A stretch of DNA of 64,000 nt from Planctomycetia bacterium (GTDB taxonomy: Bacteria; Planctomycetota; Planctomycetia; Pirellulales; Thermoguttaceae): assembly GCA_030539295.1 (NCBI GenBank), contig JAUNSJ010000003.1, forward strand, positions 1 to 64,000, written 5' to 3'. Position 1 is the first letter of the stretch, and each line of letters starts with the position of its first letter. The translations under genes and the position numbers were made by a program. Below, in pieces: positions 1 through 8,937 of the stretch. The notes beneath the pieces were generated by a model. It was not told the origin of the DNA. It ran no database searches and was given only the letters and a program-made list of their open reading frames with translations.

Positions 1-468
1 GCCTTTCACCGGCGGCCTGTAAGGCCAGCACATCATAGCCCGGGGCAAGGGAGCGTAGCGACCAACGCCCCGGGTTAGGGATAAGAATCATCTATCGCCC
101 TGTAAGGGCAGCACAAACCGCGGCGCTGCCTTTTGTTTTGGGTGGTTCTTGTTTTCGTTATTGCTGGGTCGGGCCCTGCGAGCAGGCCCGACCGTATCGC
201 CCTGTAAGGGCAGCACAAACAGGTTCCCACGACCAGCCGCACACACGCGTAGAGCGCGACCGATTTTGAATCGGACCTCTGCGCTCCCCCGCGAACTCCG
301 CGTGATATATAAATCCTGAAAATAGAATAGGTTACGAATACGGTACCCAACCTCAAATGCCCTCTCCAATGGACACATTATTTTTAGCGTGCAGGGTTCG
401 CAGGGGGACGCGGAGGTGGCCGTGCCCGGGTTCGGAGGTGACCGGCCTGTGCTGCCCTTACAGGGCGT
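1..468 (-). repeat. Composite noncoding repeat, inverted copy of 46898-47263
   Basis: Read on the minus strand, this stretch aligns over its length with 46898-47263. Shared landmarks are a CCTGTAAGGG/CAGCACA box, a GGTCACCTCCGAACCCGGGC block, GGAGAGGGCATTTGAG, an AGGATTTATATATCACGC block, and CCCCGGGCTATGATG followed by GGCCTTACAGGCC. This copy holds about 100 extra bases (about 96-197) absent from the other, bounded on both sides by the same CCTGTAAGGGCAGCACA module. No plausible protein is encoded: the ORFs here have no ribosome binding site and consist of repeat. The element may continue left of the window. Confidence 0.85.
96..220 (-). repeat. Module insertion flanked by duplicated CCTGTAAGGG boxes
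   Basis: The box CGCCCTGTAAGGGCAGCACA occurs at 96-117 and again at 198-220. Between them lies a GC-rich palindrome, with arms GGTCGGGCCCTGC and GCAGGCCCGACC, preceded by a TTGTTTTCGTTATTGCTGG-like stretch that is also seen at 47310 and 59360. The related copy at 47149-47168 has only one box. This looks like gain of one module by recombination or insertion between repeat units. Confidence 0.6.
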
Positions 469-673
469 GGTTTTTTAGGACATCATTGACCCGGGGAACG
501 TCGAAATACGTTGTATTTCTCCTTACCCCGGGCTATGATGTGTTGGCCTTACAGGCCGCTGCGGAAGGGCGGTGGTGGGTGAATGGCGAATCAATTGCGG
601 GCTGGCCATGAAGGCGGCGGGGTGAATGGCGAGATGAAGAGTTGTGCGGGGATTATTCGGGAACGTTGTTGTT

Positions 674-701
674 GGTTCCCGACCTGGCGAGCAGTCGGGA
701 A
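674..701 (+). repeat. Short palindromic (REP-like) repeat
   Basis: One copy of a dispersed imperfect palindrome: TTCCCGACCTG, a short variable loop (GCGA here), then GCAGTCGGGAA. Full or near-full copies also lie at 712-739, 9019-9046, 9307-9333, 31016-31042, 47324-47350 and 59376-59402. Partial copies are at 9273-9295 and 47363-47388. The arms pair with one bulge. Confidence 0.85.
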
Positions 702-711
702 GGTTATTGCT

Positions 712-739
712 GGTTCCCGACCTGACGAGCAGTCGGGAA
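712..739 (+). repeat. Short palindromic (REP-like) repeat
   Basis: Second copy of the TTCCCGACCTG / AGTCGGGAA palindrome, 10 bases after the copy at 674-701 and in the same orientation. The loop differs (ACGA), while the arms are identical. Confidence 0.85.
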
Positions 740-852
740 GGTTACTGAAAACCATACAGGCAAATTTAAGGCCGATGAGGGATTTTGGGCGGTATTTGGG
801 GATAATTTTTTATTTTTTTTCGGGTTTTGTGGTAAAAATTTTTGAGAGAGGC

Positions 853-881
853 TTGCAATTTCTGGCGAGTTCGGTTAGAAT
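853..881 (+). promoter_or_regulatory. Sigma-70-type promoter for the DUF1559 gene leader
   Basis: TTGCAA at 853-858 and TAGAAT at 876-881 are separated by exactly 17 bases. This is the last good promoter before the gene at 1280, giving a predicted start near 888 and an untranslated leader of about 390 bases. The same TAGAAT -10 box recurs at 16184, 17565 and 56754. Confidence 0.65.
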
Positions 882-887
882 AGACAC

Positions 888-1279
888 AGATGGGTAAGGA
901 ACATCGCGGGGAAATGGCGGTACGGTTCGAAGTCAGGGCAGTCGAACAGTCGCTGTTTGCGGCGGTGTTCCTTGTTTACAAGTAGAGAGATACTTATCAC
1001 CTGGCACTGTATCGGCCTCTGCGGTAGAGGTTGTTTTCCCGAGGGTGCGCTCTTGGGGAACCGGATTTGCGGTGTCCGTGGTCTCGTGAGCAAAGGCAGT
1101 AAGCAGAGCGAACGAAAACGAGTAAGTTAAATAGAAAAACTTCGGCAGAGCAACGGTCGAGTTGACCGGCTGTGCACGCGTTCGAGCGGCGACTGGGTTC
1201 ACGTTTGTGTGCCAGAAACAGGTGAGTATTTTGAGTTTACACCAAGGTTCAAGTCAATTACAAAACTGGAGGACGTACC
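888..1279 (+). promoter_or_regulatory. Long structured 5' leader of the DUF1559 gene
   Basis: The leader starts with a strong fold: 896-907 (AAGGAACATCGC) pairs with 962-973 (GCGGTGTTCCTT) over 12 bp with a single G-U pair. Inside it, GTTCGA (925-930) pairs with TCGAAC (942-947). A smaller CCTC/GAGG hairpin follows near 1016-1031 and a CCCGAG/CTCTTGGG fold near 1038-1060. No U-run follows, so an internal terminator is not obvious. I do not recognise a known riboswitch class. It could be a regulatory leader or an RNA processed from the mRNA. Confidence 0.5.
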
Positions 1280-2404
1280 ATGACAAAACTGTCAAGTTTC
1301 AACCTGCTTAAGAAGAAGGGTTTTACCCTCGTCGAACTGTTGGTCGTTATCGCGATCATCGGGATCTTAATCGCCTTACTCCTGCCGGCCGTCCAGGCCG
1401 CTCGTGAGGCCGCTCGTCGCATGGAGTGCACCAACAAGCTCAAACAGCTTGCCATCGCCATGCACAACTATGTCGATGCCAACGCCGAAAAAATCCCCGC
1501 CGGCGAAACCTCGATTATCTATAAGGGACAGACTGGAACTGTCGATGCCGACCAGATTCACTACAGTCCGGTCGTTCCGTTACTCCCCTATTTTGAACAA
1601 GTCGCCATTTGGGAAACTCTGCTTTCGGGCACATATAATGGGACAGACCACTATACCATAGAAGGGCCCCGCTGCGATGAAGATCCTGACGAGGATGGTG
1701 TTGCAAATCCCTTCAAACAGCACCTTGGTCCGCTGAAGTGCCCTTCTGACCCCATGTCAAAGCAAGTTTATGGCAACAACTACCTGCCTAATACAGGCGA
1801 CTGGTTCGATATTTATGGCTCTACCAGCACGAACAATCGTGGCCCGTTCTCCATGTACACCAACAGTGGTTCCCCCAAGTATCGTTCACTCGCTTCGTTA
1901 ACCGATGGTACGAGTAATACGATCGTCTTTGCTGAACGTTGTCTCGGTGGTTCCTCCGCGAATCGACTTGGCGGTAAGTCCGGTACCTTAACGGTCGTAA
2001 ATGGAGATCCGAGTGCTGGGACTAACCCGGGTACCCCCGCGGAGGACATTACTGATCTCTCCGCAAATGGTAAATCATATGACTCAGCTGCGGATGTAAA
2101 TAATGGTGGCAAATACTGGGCAGATGGTCGCGCGCTCAATGTCGTCGCGATTGTCATTCCTCCAAATGGTTGTTCCGCCATGACTGCAGATGATGCTTCG
2201 GAGACTATATCTTGTCAGACCGTTTCCAGCTATCACTCTGGTGGTGCGAACGTTGCCCTTGGTGACGGTTCTGTACGTTTCGTTTCTGATACCGTTGAGG
2301 CTGGTACCGCCAGTACAGCTCGTACAAGGTCCTCTGGCGCTTCCGAATTTGGTGTTTGGGGAGCTTATGGTTCCATGAATGGTGGCGAAACGAAGGCCCT
2401 CTAA
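1280..2404 (+). CDS. DUF1559 domain protein (prepilin-like, secreted)
   Basis: A 374-residue member of the large planctomycete DUF1559 family. Residues about 14-45 form the type IV prepilin cleavage and methylation region ([15 protein letters not shown]) followed by the hydrophobic stretch and AAREAARRM. The family hallmark H-x9-DG is present near the C-terminus ([13 protein letters not shown]). GGAGG at 1267 lies 8 bases before the ATG, fixing the start. These proteins are thought to be exported by a type II/IV-like machinery as pseudopilins, but substrate and function are unknown. The gene stands alone behind a long leader and ends in a hairpin cluster with a clear terminator. Confidence 0.93.
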   Translation: MTKLSSFNLLKKKGFTLVELLVVIAIIGILIALLLPAVQAAREAARRMECTNKLKQLAIAMHNYVDANAEKIPAGETSIIYKGQTGTVDADQIHYSPVVPLLPYFEQVAIWETLLSGTYNGTDHYTIEGPRCDEDPDEDGVANPFKQHLGPLKCPSDPMSKQVYGNNYLPNTGDWFDIYGSTSTNNRGPFSMYTNSGSPKYRSLASLTDGTSNTIVFAERCLGGSSANRLGGKSGTLTVVNGDPSAGTNPGTPAEDITDLSANGKSYDSAADVNNGGKYWADGRALNVVAIVIPPNGCSAMTADDASETISCQTVSSYHSGGANVALGDGSVRFVSDTVEAGTASTARTRSSGASEFGVWGAYGSMNGGETKAL

Positions 2405-2457
2405 TTGGTTGTAACCAATTTGACAGTTGGCGAATTCCGGGTTTAATTGCCCGGAAT
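2403..2457 (+). other. Two hairpins before the terminator
   Basis: AATTGGTT (2403-2410) and AACCAATT (2413-2420) form a perfect palindrome overlapping the stop codon. ATTCCGGG (2434-2441) pairs with CCCGGAAT (2450-2457) around an 8-base loop. Together with the terminator at 2476 they would give the mRNA a heavily folded 3' end, which may stabilise it. Confidence 0.6.
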
Positions 2458-2475
2458 CGTTCTTCCGACCAGTTA

Positions 2476-2500
2476 AACCGCGAATAATCGCGGTTTTTTT
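2476..2500 (+). terminator. Intrinsic terminator of the DUF1559 gene
   Basis: AACCGCGA (2476-2483) and TCGCGGTT (2488-2495) form a perfect 8-bp stem with a 4-base loop, followed directly by a run of seven T. It lies about 70 bases after the stop codon. Confidence 0.9.
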
Positions 2501-2551
2501 ATTCAGACTGTTATCTCTTGTTGACGCACTCTTCTAATTAGCCTTTTTGCC

Positions 2552-2580
2552 TTGTTTTCTCTCTTCTCTGTTATTATGAT
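2552..2580 (+). promoter_or_regulatory. Putative promoter of the FN3-type protein gene
   Basis: TTGTTT (2552-2557) and TATGAT (2575-2580) are 17 bases apart, about 76 bases before the ATG at 2657. The -35 box matches only partly, so support is moderate. Confidence 0.5.
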
Positions 2581-2656
2581 TTGCTTTCCGTAATTGTGTC
2601 ACGTTCGCACAAACTTTACCGATAATTAGCCACACACAGACTTAAGGAGACCCACC

Positions 2657-5428
2657 ATGGCGGTACCATCAAACCCAATTTTGACCCAGACGAATTTTAA
2701 TTTACCGGTGACGGCAAGTGAACCTATAAAAATAGGAGAGTTGTCCTGCACGGGCGGCGAGGGGGCTTTGACTTGGCAATTTTATCCTGGTACATCGTCG
2801 AATGTCATTCATTGTCAAGACACTGGATCAAGTGTGACAATCGTCGGAAATGAGGTTTTTATTCAGGGGCAAACCACAGCAACATCCTTGCAATTAAAAT
2901 TCCGAGTAAAAGACACTAATAATAGTTATTGTGATTCTGATTATTATACAGTCGTTTTGTTTTCTTATGGGTATACTCCTCTTGAAGCCTGTCACATCGG
3001 GACTAATAATGCTTATTTTATTGGAGCTGCAAAAAATGGATCAACTGTTGTAGTTTTTTTAAAAGACATGCCGTCAACCATAACTTGGTACGACTCGAAG
3101 ACAGGTAATAGCTATAGCAATGCAACGATAAAAGGGAGTTCTCTTCCAACCACGAACACTTCTAATGGTAACCCTTCGAAATATATTTGCGAAAATGTAC
3201 CTGTTTGTAATCTAGCATTTGACGGTGGTTCGGCACAAGAGACCTATAGAATGGTAACATCGTCGGTTGAATTTACTGATACAATAGACCAAAATAAAAT
3301 AATTCTGGCAGTTAGTGGTACAAAAACGATTGCAACTTTGGCATGCGAGGAAATAGTAAACGGGTCCTGGAGCATTGATTCGCAGTCGGGAACTGATTTA
3401 TCTCTTTCCGGCAATAATCTTATTATCGATTGCACGAGCCAGACGGCGCGATATGAGACGGCGACACTACGCATTTCCAATGCAAATGGCGACTACAGTA
3501 CAATAGATATTAAACTTTGCATTGTTCCGAGCGATGCGAAGTTCGGCTGGTGGAAGATTGATACTCCTGTTGCCTCTGCTGGCTATACCGCGAATCATAT
3601 CAATAGTATAAAAAGAAATACAAATAGTTGCATAGCGAAATCGGCAACAGCCTGCTATCTGTTCTGCGCGGCGACTGGCACAAAAAAGCCGATAAGCGGA
3701 TTTAACGTTTTTTTAAGCGAGGATAGCGACGGAACAAATGCGATTATCGCCAGTAGGACGACCGGTGGAGAAATGGATGTTTTTACTATCGCGGCGTTCG
3801 CGAACGATGCGGGGTATGTGATCTTTAGTGACGCGTCCAGTAATACGGTGAACAGTACGTATAATGTCATTTATCCGGTTATGATTCCGGGTCCGGACGC
3901 CGTGGCGTGCGAATGTGAAGTTATATTTGAAACGAGCTACTGGGCCCATACGCATTTAATTTCCGACTTGACCGCCTTCTTTTCCCCGACACGAGGTACG
4001 ACCATCGGCTTATGGAATACCATTTATACGTTTGATGGAACGACGACCGGCTGGATTTGGGCGCGTGTGCCGGAGGATGGGGTCTTGGCTTATACCCCCG
4101 AAGGGAGCGAGGCCGTTTATACGCTGGATGACTTCGTTGACGGCTTTGATAAAGTTACGAACCATGATTCTTTAGCCTTGCAGTTATGGGTTCAGAATCA
4201 CTATGAGGGGTCCATGTATTCGCCTGTCTATACCGGACCGAGCGAAGATCAGGGAGGAGTTAAAACGCCGCCAGTTTGCTTTATTAGCGACAATCTGGAA
4301 GTCCCGCCGCCTGGCAAGTATGATTATTATCTTTTTTTGCAACAAGGCGAAACGAGTTCCCGACTCGTTGGCCATGTGCAGGTCACGCTCCCGCAAACGC
4401 TCACACAACTGGCAGCGCCCACAAGTGCGACCGCAACGGCTACCGATACCTCCTTAACAATAAATTTTGAATCGGACGCGAACGCCGAAAGCTATCTTCT
4501 GCGGTACGCGACGAGCAATCCGCCGACCGGCGATGGAGCCGCTTATCTAAGCGGAACAGCACTGACCGGCATGACCGCAAATACCACCTACTATTATCAG
4601 TTAAAAGCCGTTGGCGACGGCAGTTCCACACTCGATTCCGACTGGAGCGAGGCTTTTACCTGTGCCACACTGGAAAAACTTCTGCCGCCTGTGGTGACCT
4701 GTACGGCGACCCGGGTCTCGATTACACCAACCTTCGACTCCGTTACCGGAGCCGGCGGATACCGCGTTCGCTACGGAACCAGTACACCGTTAACCGGGGA
4801 TGGCGAGACCTGTACAAGCGGAACAGCGCTAACCGGCCTGACCGCCGGTACATCCTGGTTTTTGCAATTTCTTTCCGAAGGGAATCATACAACCACAGCC
4901 GACAGCGACTGGAGTACAACCATAGAACTTGCAACTCCCGCTAATGCCGTCCCGTCCATTGCCTTGGCCGGTACCAATAATAATGTGGTAACGTTCCGAC
5001 TTATAACCGGTCAGACAACCGACTATAATCTCGGATCAATCGTTGTAACGGATAGTGACGATCCGGATCTGACGCCTGTTATAACAGAGCAGACCGATAA
5101 TACTGACCCGCCGGCTGCGGTTACGTATTTCGCCGTCGCAAACGGCACGCTCACCGCCGCCGACGATATTCCAGCTGGTACGTACAACGTTACGCTCGCC
5201 GCAACCGATAGTCTGAACGCGACGGAAACGGCGTCTGTTCAGGTAGTCGTCAAGTCGCCACTAACGCCGCTGACGACGTTCCACGCTCTGGTGACCGCGA
5301 CCGGCGCGGTGCACTGCGACTTCTCACGCGGAAACCAGTTCTCGAACAACGCCCAGATCGCCTGGCAGAAAACCGCTACGGACCCCGACCAAGGCACACC
5401 TACCTGGCAAACACTGGCAACGAACTAA
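2657..5428 (+). CDS. Large FN3/cadherin-like repeat protein of unknown function
   Basis: A 923-residue protein. AAGGAG lies 7 bases before the ATG. The N-terminal half (residues about 1-570) is rich in beta-forming Ser/Thr/Asn with no family I recognise. Then come two fibronectin-III-like units (about 575-680 and 680-765) sharing patterns such as YATSNPPTGDG / YGTSTPLTGDG and SGTALTG. A cadherin-like unit (about 770-870) follows, then a short C-terminal piece. There is no signal peptide or anchor at the N-terminus, which is odd for such an architecture. The first part (about 2657-3500) is visibly AT-richer than the rest, suggesting a mosaic. Surface or extracellular binding is likely, but only from the domain style. 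Confidence 0.75.
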   Translation: MAVPSNPILTQTNFNLPVTASEPIKIGELSCTGGEGALTWQFYPGTSSNVIHCQDTGSSVTIVGNEVFIQGQTTATSLQLKFRVKDTNNSYCDSDYYTVVLFSYGYTPLEACHIGTNNAYFIGAAKNGSTVVVFLKDMPSTITWYDSKTGNSYSNATIKGSSLPTTNTSNGNPSKYICENVPVCNLAFDGGSAQETYRMVTSSVEFTDTIDQNKIILAVSGTKTIATLACEEIVNGSWSIDSQSGTDLSLSGNNLIIDCTSQTARYETATLRISNANGDYSTIDIKLCIVPSDAKFGWWKIDTPVASAGYTANHINSIKRNTNSCIAKSATACYLFCAATGTKKPISGFNVFLSEDSDGTNAIIASRTTGGEMDVFTIAAFANDAGYVIFSDASSNTVNSTYNVIYPVMIPGPDAVACECEVIFETSYWAHTHLISDLTAFFSPTRGTTIGLWNTIYTFDGTTTGWIWARVPEDGVLAYTPEGSEAVYTLDDFVDGFDKVTNHDSLALQLWVQNHYEGSMYSPVYTGPSEDQGGVKTPPVCFISDNLEVPPPGKYDYYLFLQQGETSSRLVGHVQVTLPQTLTQLAAPTSATATATDTSLTINFESDANAESYLLRYATSNPPTGDGAAYLSGTALTGMTANTTYYYQLKAVGDGSSTLDSDWSEAFTCATLEKLLPPVVTCTATRVSITPTFDSVTGAGGYRVRYGTSTPLTGDGETCTSGTALTGLTAGTSWFLQFLSEGNHTTTADSDWSTTIELATPANAVPSIALAGTNNNVVTFRLITGQTTDYNLGSIVVTDSDDPDLTPVITEQTDNTDPPAAVTYFAVANGTLTAADDIPAGTYNVTLAATDSLNATETASVQVVVKSPLTPLTTFHALVTATGAVHCDFSRGNQFSNNAQIAWQKTATDPDQGTPTWQTLATN

Positions 5429-5451
5429 GCGAATTTACCAAAGAACACAAG

Positions 5452-5476
5452 CAACCGAGGGCTTCGCCCCCGGTTG
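5452..5476. terminator. Hairpin between convergent genes
   Basis: CAACCGAGGGC and GCCCCCGGTTG pair over 11 positions with one mismatch around a TTC loop. It lies in the gap between the convergent genes ending at 5428 and 5521. No T-run follows, so its efficiency as an intrinsic terminator is uncertain. The sequence just before it (TTACCAAAGAACA...ACCGAGGGC) recurs at 9063-9092. Confidence 0.45.
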
Positions 5477-5520
5477 TGTAAGGTCAAGCAGTCGGTGAAC
5501 GGCGGTGGCGTCAGTGTGTA

Positions 5521-6294
5521 TCAGGCGCGATTATCGTATCCGCCGTCGGCTATGAGAAGCTGGCCGGTAATAATGGCCGCAGTGTCGCTGGCGAGGAAGA
5601 GAATCACGCGACCGATCTCTTCCCGCTGTATCCATCGTCCGAGCGGAATCTGCTGCCAGAAGGGAGCGAGCATAGACTCCTCAGACACGCCTGCATCGCG
5701 TGCAACGGAGCCCCAAATGCGATGCATCTCTTCAGTCTCTACGAATCCGGGGGCAATGGCGTTGACCGTAACACCGAATTTTGAAACCTCATTGGCCAAG
5801 GCAGCGGTAAACGCGTGCAGGCCGCCTTTCGCGGTTCCGTAGCCAACGAATGACTGCACCGGTTTCGTTGCGGACACGGACGAAAAATTAATAATTCGAC
5901 CGAATTTCTTCTCGATCATGGCCGGGAGTACCGCCTTGGTTACGTTATACGTTCCGGTCAGATTGACCGTAATCATATCGTCCCAGAGTTGATCGTCCAT
6001 ATCAACGAGCGTTTGCGGGAGTGGCATGAGTCCGGCACAGTTGACCAGCACGTCGACCTGTCCGTAGTCGGCGAGAATATCAGCGATCGTCGCTCGGACC
6101 GCAGGCCGGTCAGTAATATCAAGAGGAATGGCCTTAACGTCAAGTCCCATGTCCTTAAACTCTTTTTCTATTTCCGCAAGACGCTGCTGATTTCGCGCGA
6201 TCATAATAACGCGATAGTCCGCCTGGGCCAGTACGAGGCTTATTCCGTATCCAATACCGCGTGAAACTCCTGTAACAATGGCAACTTTTTTCAT
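5521..6294 (-). CDS. Short-chain dehydrogenase/reductase (SDR)
   Basis: A 257-residue classical SDR, an NAD(P)-dependent oxidoreductase of unknown substrate. It shows the nucleotide-binding TGVSRGIGYG motif near the N-terminus, an NCAG motif, a catalytic Ser in NFSSVSA, and YGTAKGG, which supplies the Tyr and Lys of the YxxxK active site. The C-terminus has the usual ITGQLLIADGG ending. I place the start at the ATG at 6294, because AAAGGAC lies just upstream and MKKVAIVTG is the normal family start; an upstream in-frame start would only add a lysine-rich tail. It sits downstream of the HzsA-like gene, separated by a strong inverted repeat, so it is probably transcribed separately. Cytoplasmic. 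Confidence 0.93.
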   Translation of the reverse strand: MKKVAIVTGVSRGIGYGISLVLAQADYRVIMIARNQQRLAEIEKEFKDMGLDVKAIPLDITDRPAVRATIADILADYGQVDVLVNCAGLMPLPQTLVDMDDQLWDDMITVNLTGTYNVTKAVLPAMIEKKFGRIINFSSVSATKPVQSFVGYGTAKGGLHAFTAALANEVSKFGVTVNAIAPGFVETEEMHRIWGSVARDAGVSEESMLAPFWQQIPLGRWIQREEIGRVILFLASDTAAIITGQLLIADGGYDNRA

Positions 6295-6346
6295 TTTTTG
6301 TCCTTTTTTTAATTTTTTCTTGTTAGGTGACACATAAAATGGTTAT

Positions 6347-6383
6347 GCCTGTCGTTCAGTTTTTTTGTATTGGAACGACAGGC
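6347..6383 (-). terminator. Strong inverted repeat after the HzsA-like gene
   Basis: GCCTGTCGTTC (6347-6357) and GAACGACAGGC (6373-6383) form a perfect 11-bp stem with a 15-base loop. It starts 15 bases after the HzsA-like stop codon. There is no clear T-run on the minus strand. It may be an inefficient terminator, a 3' stabilising hairpin, or an operator for the SDR gene that begins at 6294. Confidence 0.55.
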
Positions 6384-6397
6384 GAGACGTATTCTTT

Positions 6398-8815
6398 TTA
6401 TTGCAATGCGGGAAGGGGAACGGATTCACCGTTGAGCTGCTTCTCCTGTTCCGCAGCGTCATAAACACCGTAGAACGGCGCGTTCAAATCGAGCCAGAGC
6501 CAGATCGCCTTGCGCTCCCGGTCGGAAAGTTTGACCTCTTTGTGGTTGTCGTCGTTAAGAATTTCAGTAAGCGGACTGATATCCGCACCGCACTCGCCCG
6601 GGAACGTAACGATCTTCCGGTAAGAGACATCGTCAGGCCATTCGTACCAACGAACGTACGGCTTGAGCTGATTATAACTTTCATTAAAAGGAGGAGCAGG
6701 CGAGGCCGTTAAATTCACTTTAGCACTCGTTTCCGAACCGTCATGACACGATACACAATGTTGGTCGAGAACAGGCTGAATAAACCTGGGATAGGAGAAC
6801 GGATGGGTCTCGGCGGGGCCAGGCAGAATTTCGGACGGGGCCCGAAGCGAGGCCAGACTGCGCGCCGTCGCGTTCGCCTGTACGGTTAATGCCTGTTCGT
6901 GACATCCGATACAGCCGCGGTTTTCGCCTGGCTGTAAGTAGACCAGACTGCGCATCGACTGAACCGCTTTGCCTTGTTCGTCGACCGCCTGAAAATAGAC
7001 GGGTGTGCATGCGGGTACTTTGAAATAGGCACTGCCGTCTTTTTCCACCGGGACGGTCCCGAGCAGAGTACGGGCATTGGCGGCAAAGGCATATCCCACC
7101 GGCGGCACATTACCACGGTGGTCAGGCCCTTTCGGCAGTAGTTGAATAATGCGCAATTCTTTAATTTTTCTGTTTTCTGGAAATGGCTTGAGACTTTCGT
7201 AGACGTTTGAAAGAACAAACGTACCGAAATTATCTGCGTCGGCCGGGAGCGAGGACGGAATGACCGGCGGCTTTTCGCGCGCGGCAATAGGTATGGGATA
7301 CATGGCCGATTCCTCATTCTCGCCATTGATATACAATAATTCGAAATTCCCGAATCTGTCGCGGTAGTAAAGGCCCAATTTACCGCATTGAACCGTATTG
7401 GCCAGATAGCCGCCGAGCGGTTCGTGACTGTACGCGGTGAGCCAGACATCTTCCGAGAGCGGCCAGGGACTGTGATAATAATGCTGACAAACGCGATTTA
7501 GGTCGTCCGCAACTTCGGGTAATTCCGTCTCCGGGGTGAGTACCTCCATGGCGGCCAGGTCGTCTTCCGCGGTCTCCGGGTCGTAATGAACCTTGAGCGG
7601 GTCGAGCATGACGAGCGGACCGCCAATGTCGAGGTGATGTGCCCCGCCTATGAAGAGGATTTTTTTGGAGTCCGGTATGGCCTTGGCCTGATAGCACGCG
7701 TTAATATCGTAGGTGTAATTACCGAACAGAATGGCCGCGTTCGTTCCGTCCGGATTCGTGGTCCAGAGGCCATGATGCCGCGACGCGCTGCGGTCGACGT
7801 AATCCCAACGTGTATAGAGAATACGGCCATCGTTCATAACGGTCGGCTGCCATTCGTTCGTCTCGTGCCAGGACAGGCATGTCACGTTCCCATCGGAATC
7901 CAGCCGGTGCAAAGAGTGAACACGAAGTGGCTCCCAGCCGCCATGACATCGGCCGAACCCGCCGCGTCGGGTCGATACGAAAACCAGATTGCCGTCGGGT
8001 AACTCAACGGGGTCGAAATCGTCGTTCGGCCCGGTCGTAATCTGCTCGTAATCGCCGGTTACCAGATCCATTTTAAAAAGATGAAATTTTCCCTCTTCCT
8101 GCGTCATGTACTCGGATTCAAACGTCGAGGGCCAGGTCGATTGCATGGTCATCGCGTTGCCGCGAGGCGTCTCGTCGGCCTGAACCTTCGAGAGATCGGC
8201 AAAAGCAAAGTAGATTGTCTCCGCATCGTAAGAGAGCGACAGAGTAGAGAAAACGCCTTTCGGAAAGCGACCTTGAGTTAGCGATTCCGTTTCAAACGAC
8301 CGGCCAGGCTCCTTGAGCAGATAGACACCGCCACCGTTCATACCGCTTACTTGATAGTAGTAGGACATATACTCGTGCAGCATCTGCCAGGTGTAACGCT
8401 CGCCTTTCATAAAGACCAGGGGCTGGTCGGCGACCGCCGGATTACGCAGCGCGACCTCACGCAAAGCGAACCGTAAATCGATATAGGCCTGCTGAACATT
8501 CGTGCTGTCGGACGCGTCAATCGCTTCCTTCGCCGCAGTGAGCTGTTCCTTAAGTGGGACCAGAGCTTCTTCGGAACACCAGTCCTGCTCCGCTGCCCAG
8601 TCGAGAAATTCTTCGCCTCGGGCAATAACGGCCGTGAGCGATTCCCGAGACGCCGGCTCACGCCCCAGGTCCGCCTCCTGCTCCTGCCAGTCGGTAATAA
8701 TCGCTTGCCGATAGTCGTTGGTTTCGTCGCCGCTTTGCGAAGAAAAAAGCGTGTTTCCCCGCATGGAAATCAGGGTTATAGACAGAAGAAAGAGCACAAT
8801 CAAAGGTCGTTTCAT
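6398..8815 (-). CDS. HzsA-related secreted diheme protein
   Basis: An 805-residue protein with a Sec signal peptide (KRPLIVLFLLSITLISMRG). The central part has WD/PD40-like beta-propeller repeats (DFDPVELPDGNLVFVSTR, PTVMNDGRILYTRWD). The C-terminal part has two c-type heme motifs: CIGCH near residue 635 and CVSCH near residue 687. This order matches the planctomycete family named after the hydrazine synthase alpha subunit. The name reflects fold and does not imply anammox: no hydrazine synthase beta or gamma subunit is seen nearby. A periplasmic redox or binding role is likely. A promoter lies at 8938-8965 and AGGAAAGGA precedes the start at a slightly long distance. Confidence 0.85.
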   Translation of the reverse strand: MKRPLIVLFLLSITLISMRGNTLFSSQSGDETNDYRQAIITDWQEQEADLGREPASRESLTAVIARGEEFLDWAAEQDWCSEEALVPLKEQLTAAKEAIDASDSTNVQQAYIDLRFALREVALRNPAVADQPLVFMKGERYTWQMLHEYMSYYYQVSGMNGGGVYLLKEPGRSFETESLTQGRFPKGVFSTLSLSYDAETIYFAFADLSKVQADETPRGNAMTMQSTWPSTFESEYMTQEEGKFHLFKMDLVTGDYEQITTGPNDDFDPVELPDGNLVFVSTRRGGFGRCHGGWEPLRVHSLHRLDSDGNVTCLSWHETNEWQPTVMNDGRILYTRWDYVDRSASRHHGLWTTNPDGTNAAILFGNYTYDINACYQAKAIPDSKKILFIGGAHHLDIGGPLVMLDPLKVHYDPETAEDDLAAMEVLTPETELPEVADDLNRVCQHYYHSPWPLSEDVWLTAYSHEPLGGYLANTVQCGKLGLYYRDRFGNFELLYINGENEESAMYPIPIAAREKPPVIPSSLPADADNFGTFVLSNVYESLKPFPENRKIKELRIIQLLPKGPDHRGNVPPVGYAFAANARTLLGTVPVEKDGSAYFKVPACTPVYFQAVDEQGKAVQSMRSLVYLQPGENRGCIGCHEQALTVQANATARSLASLRAPSEILPGPAETHPFSYPRFIQPVLDQHCVSCHDGSETSAKVNLTASPAPPFNESYNQLKPYVRWYEWPDDVSYRKIVTFPGECGADISPLTEILNDDNHKEVKLSDRERKAIWLWLDLNAPFYGVYDAAEQEKQLNGESVPLPALQ

Positions 8816-8937
8816 GGTCGCTTTCGTCCTTTCCTTGGAACTCGAAATGGAGTTTCAATAGAATTTTTAGTGGTTTGACGCGTCGTAATTTTGGGCGTGA
8901 TCATGGCGATATGGCACTACGCCACGCAATTATTTTC

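Larger units (their letters stand above)
469..852. other. Noncoding stretch with scattered repeat modules
   Basis: No gene is supported here. It contains a CCCCGGGCTATGATG / GGCCTTACAGGCC box at about 525-559, a GGTGAATGGCGAATC box near 578-595, and two hairpin repeats (listed separately). The last 60 bases before 852 are T-rich and lead into the promoter at 853. Confidence 0.6.

Noticed and set aside
75-378. Small overlapping open frames in the left repeat
   Set aside because: They translate repeat modules (for example the LCCPYRA string appears wherever the CCCTTACAGGG box occurs) and lack binding sites.
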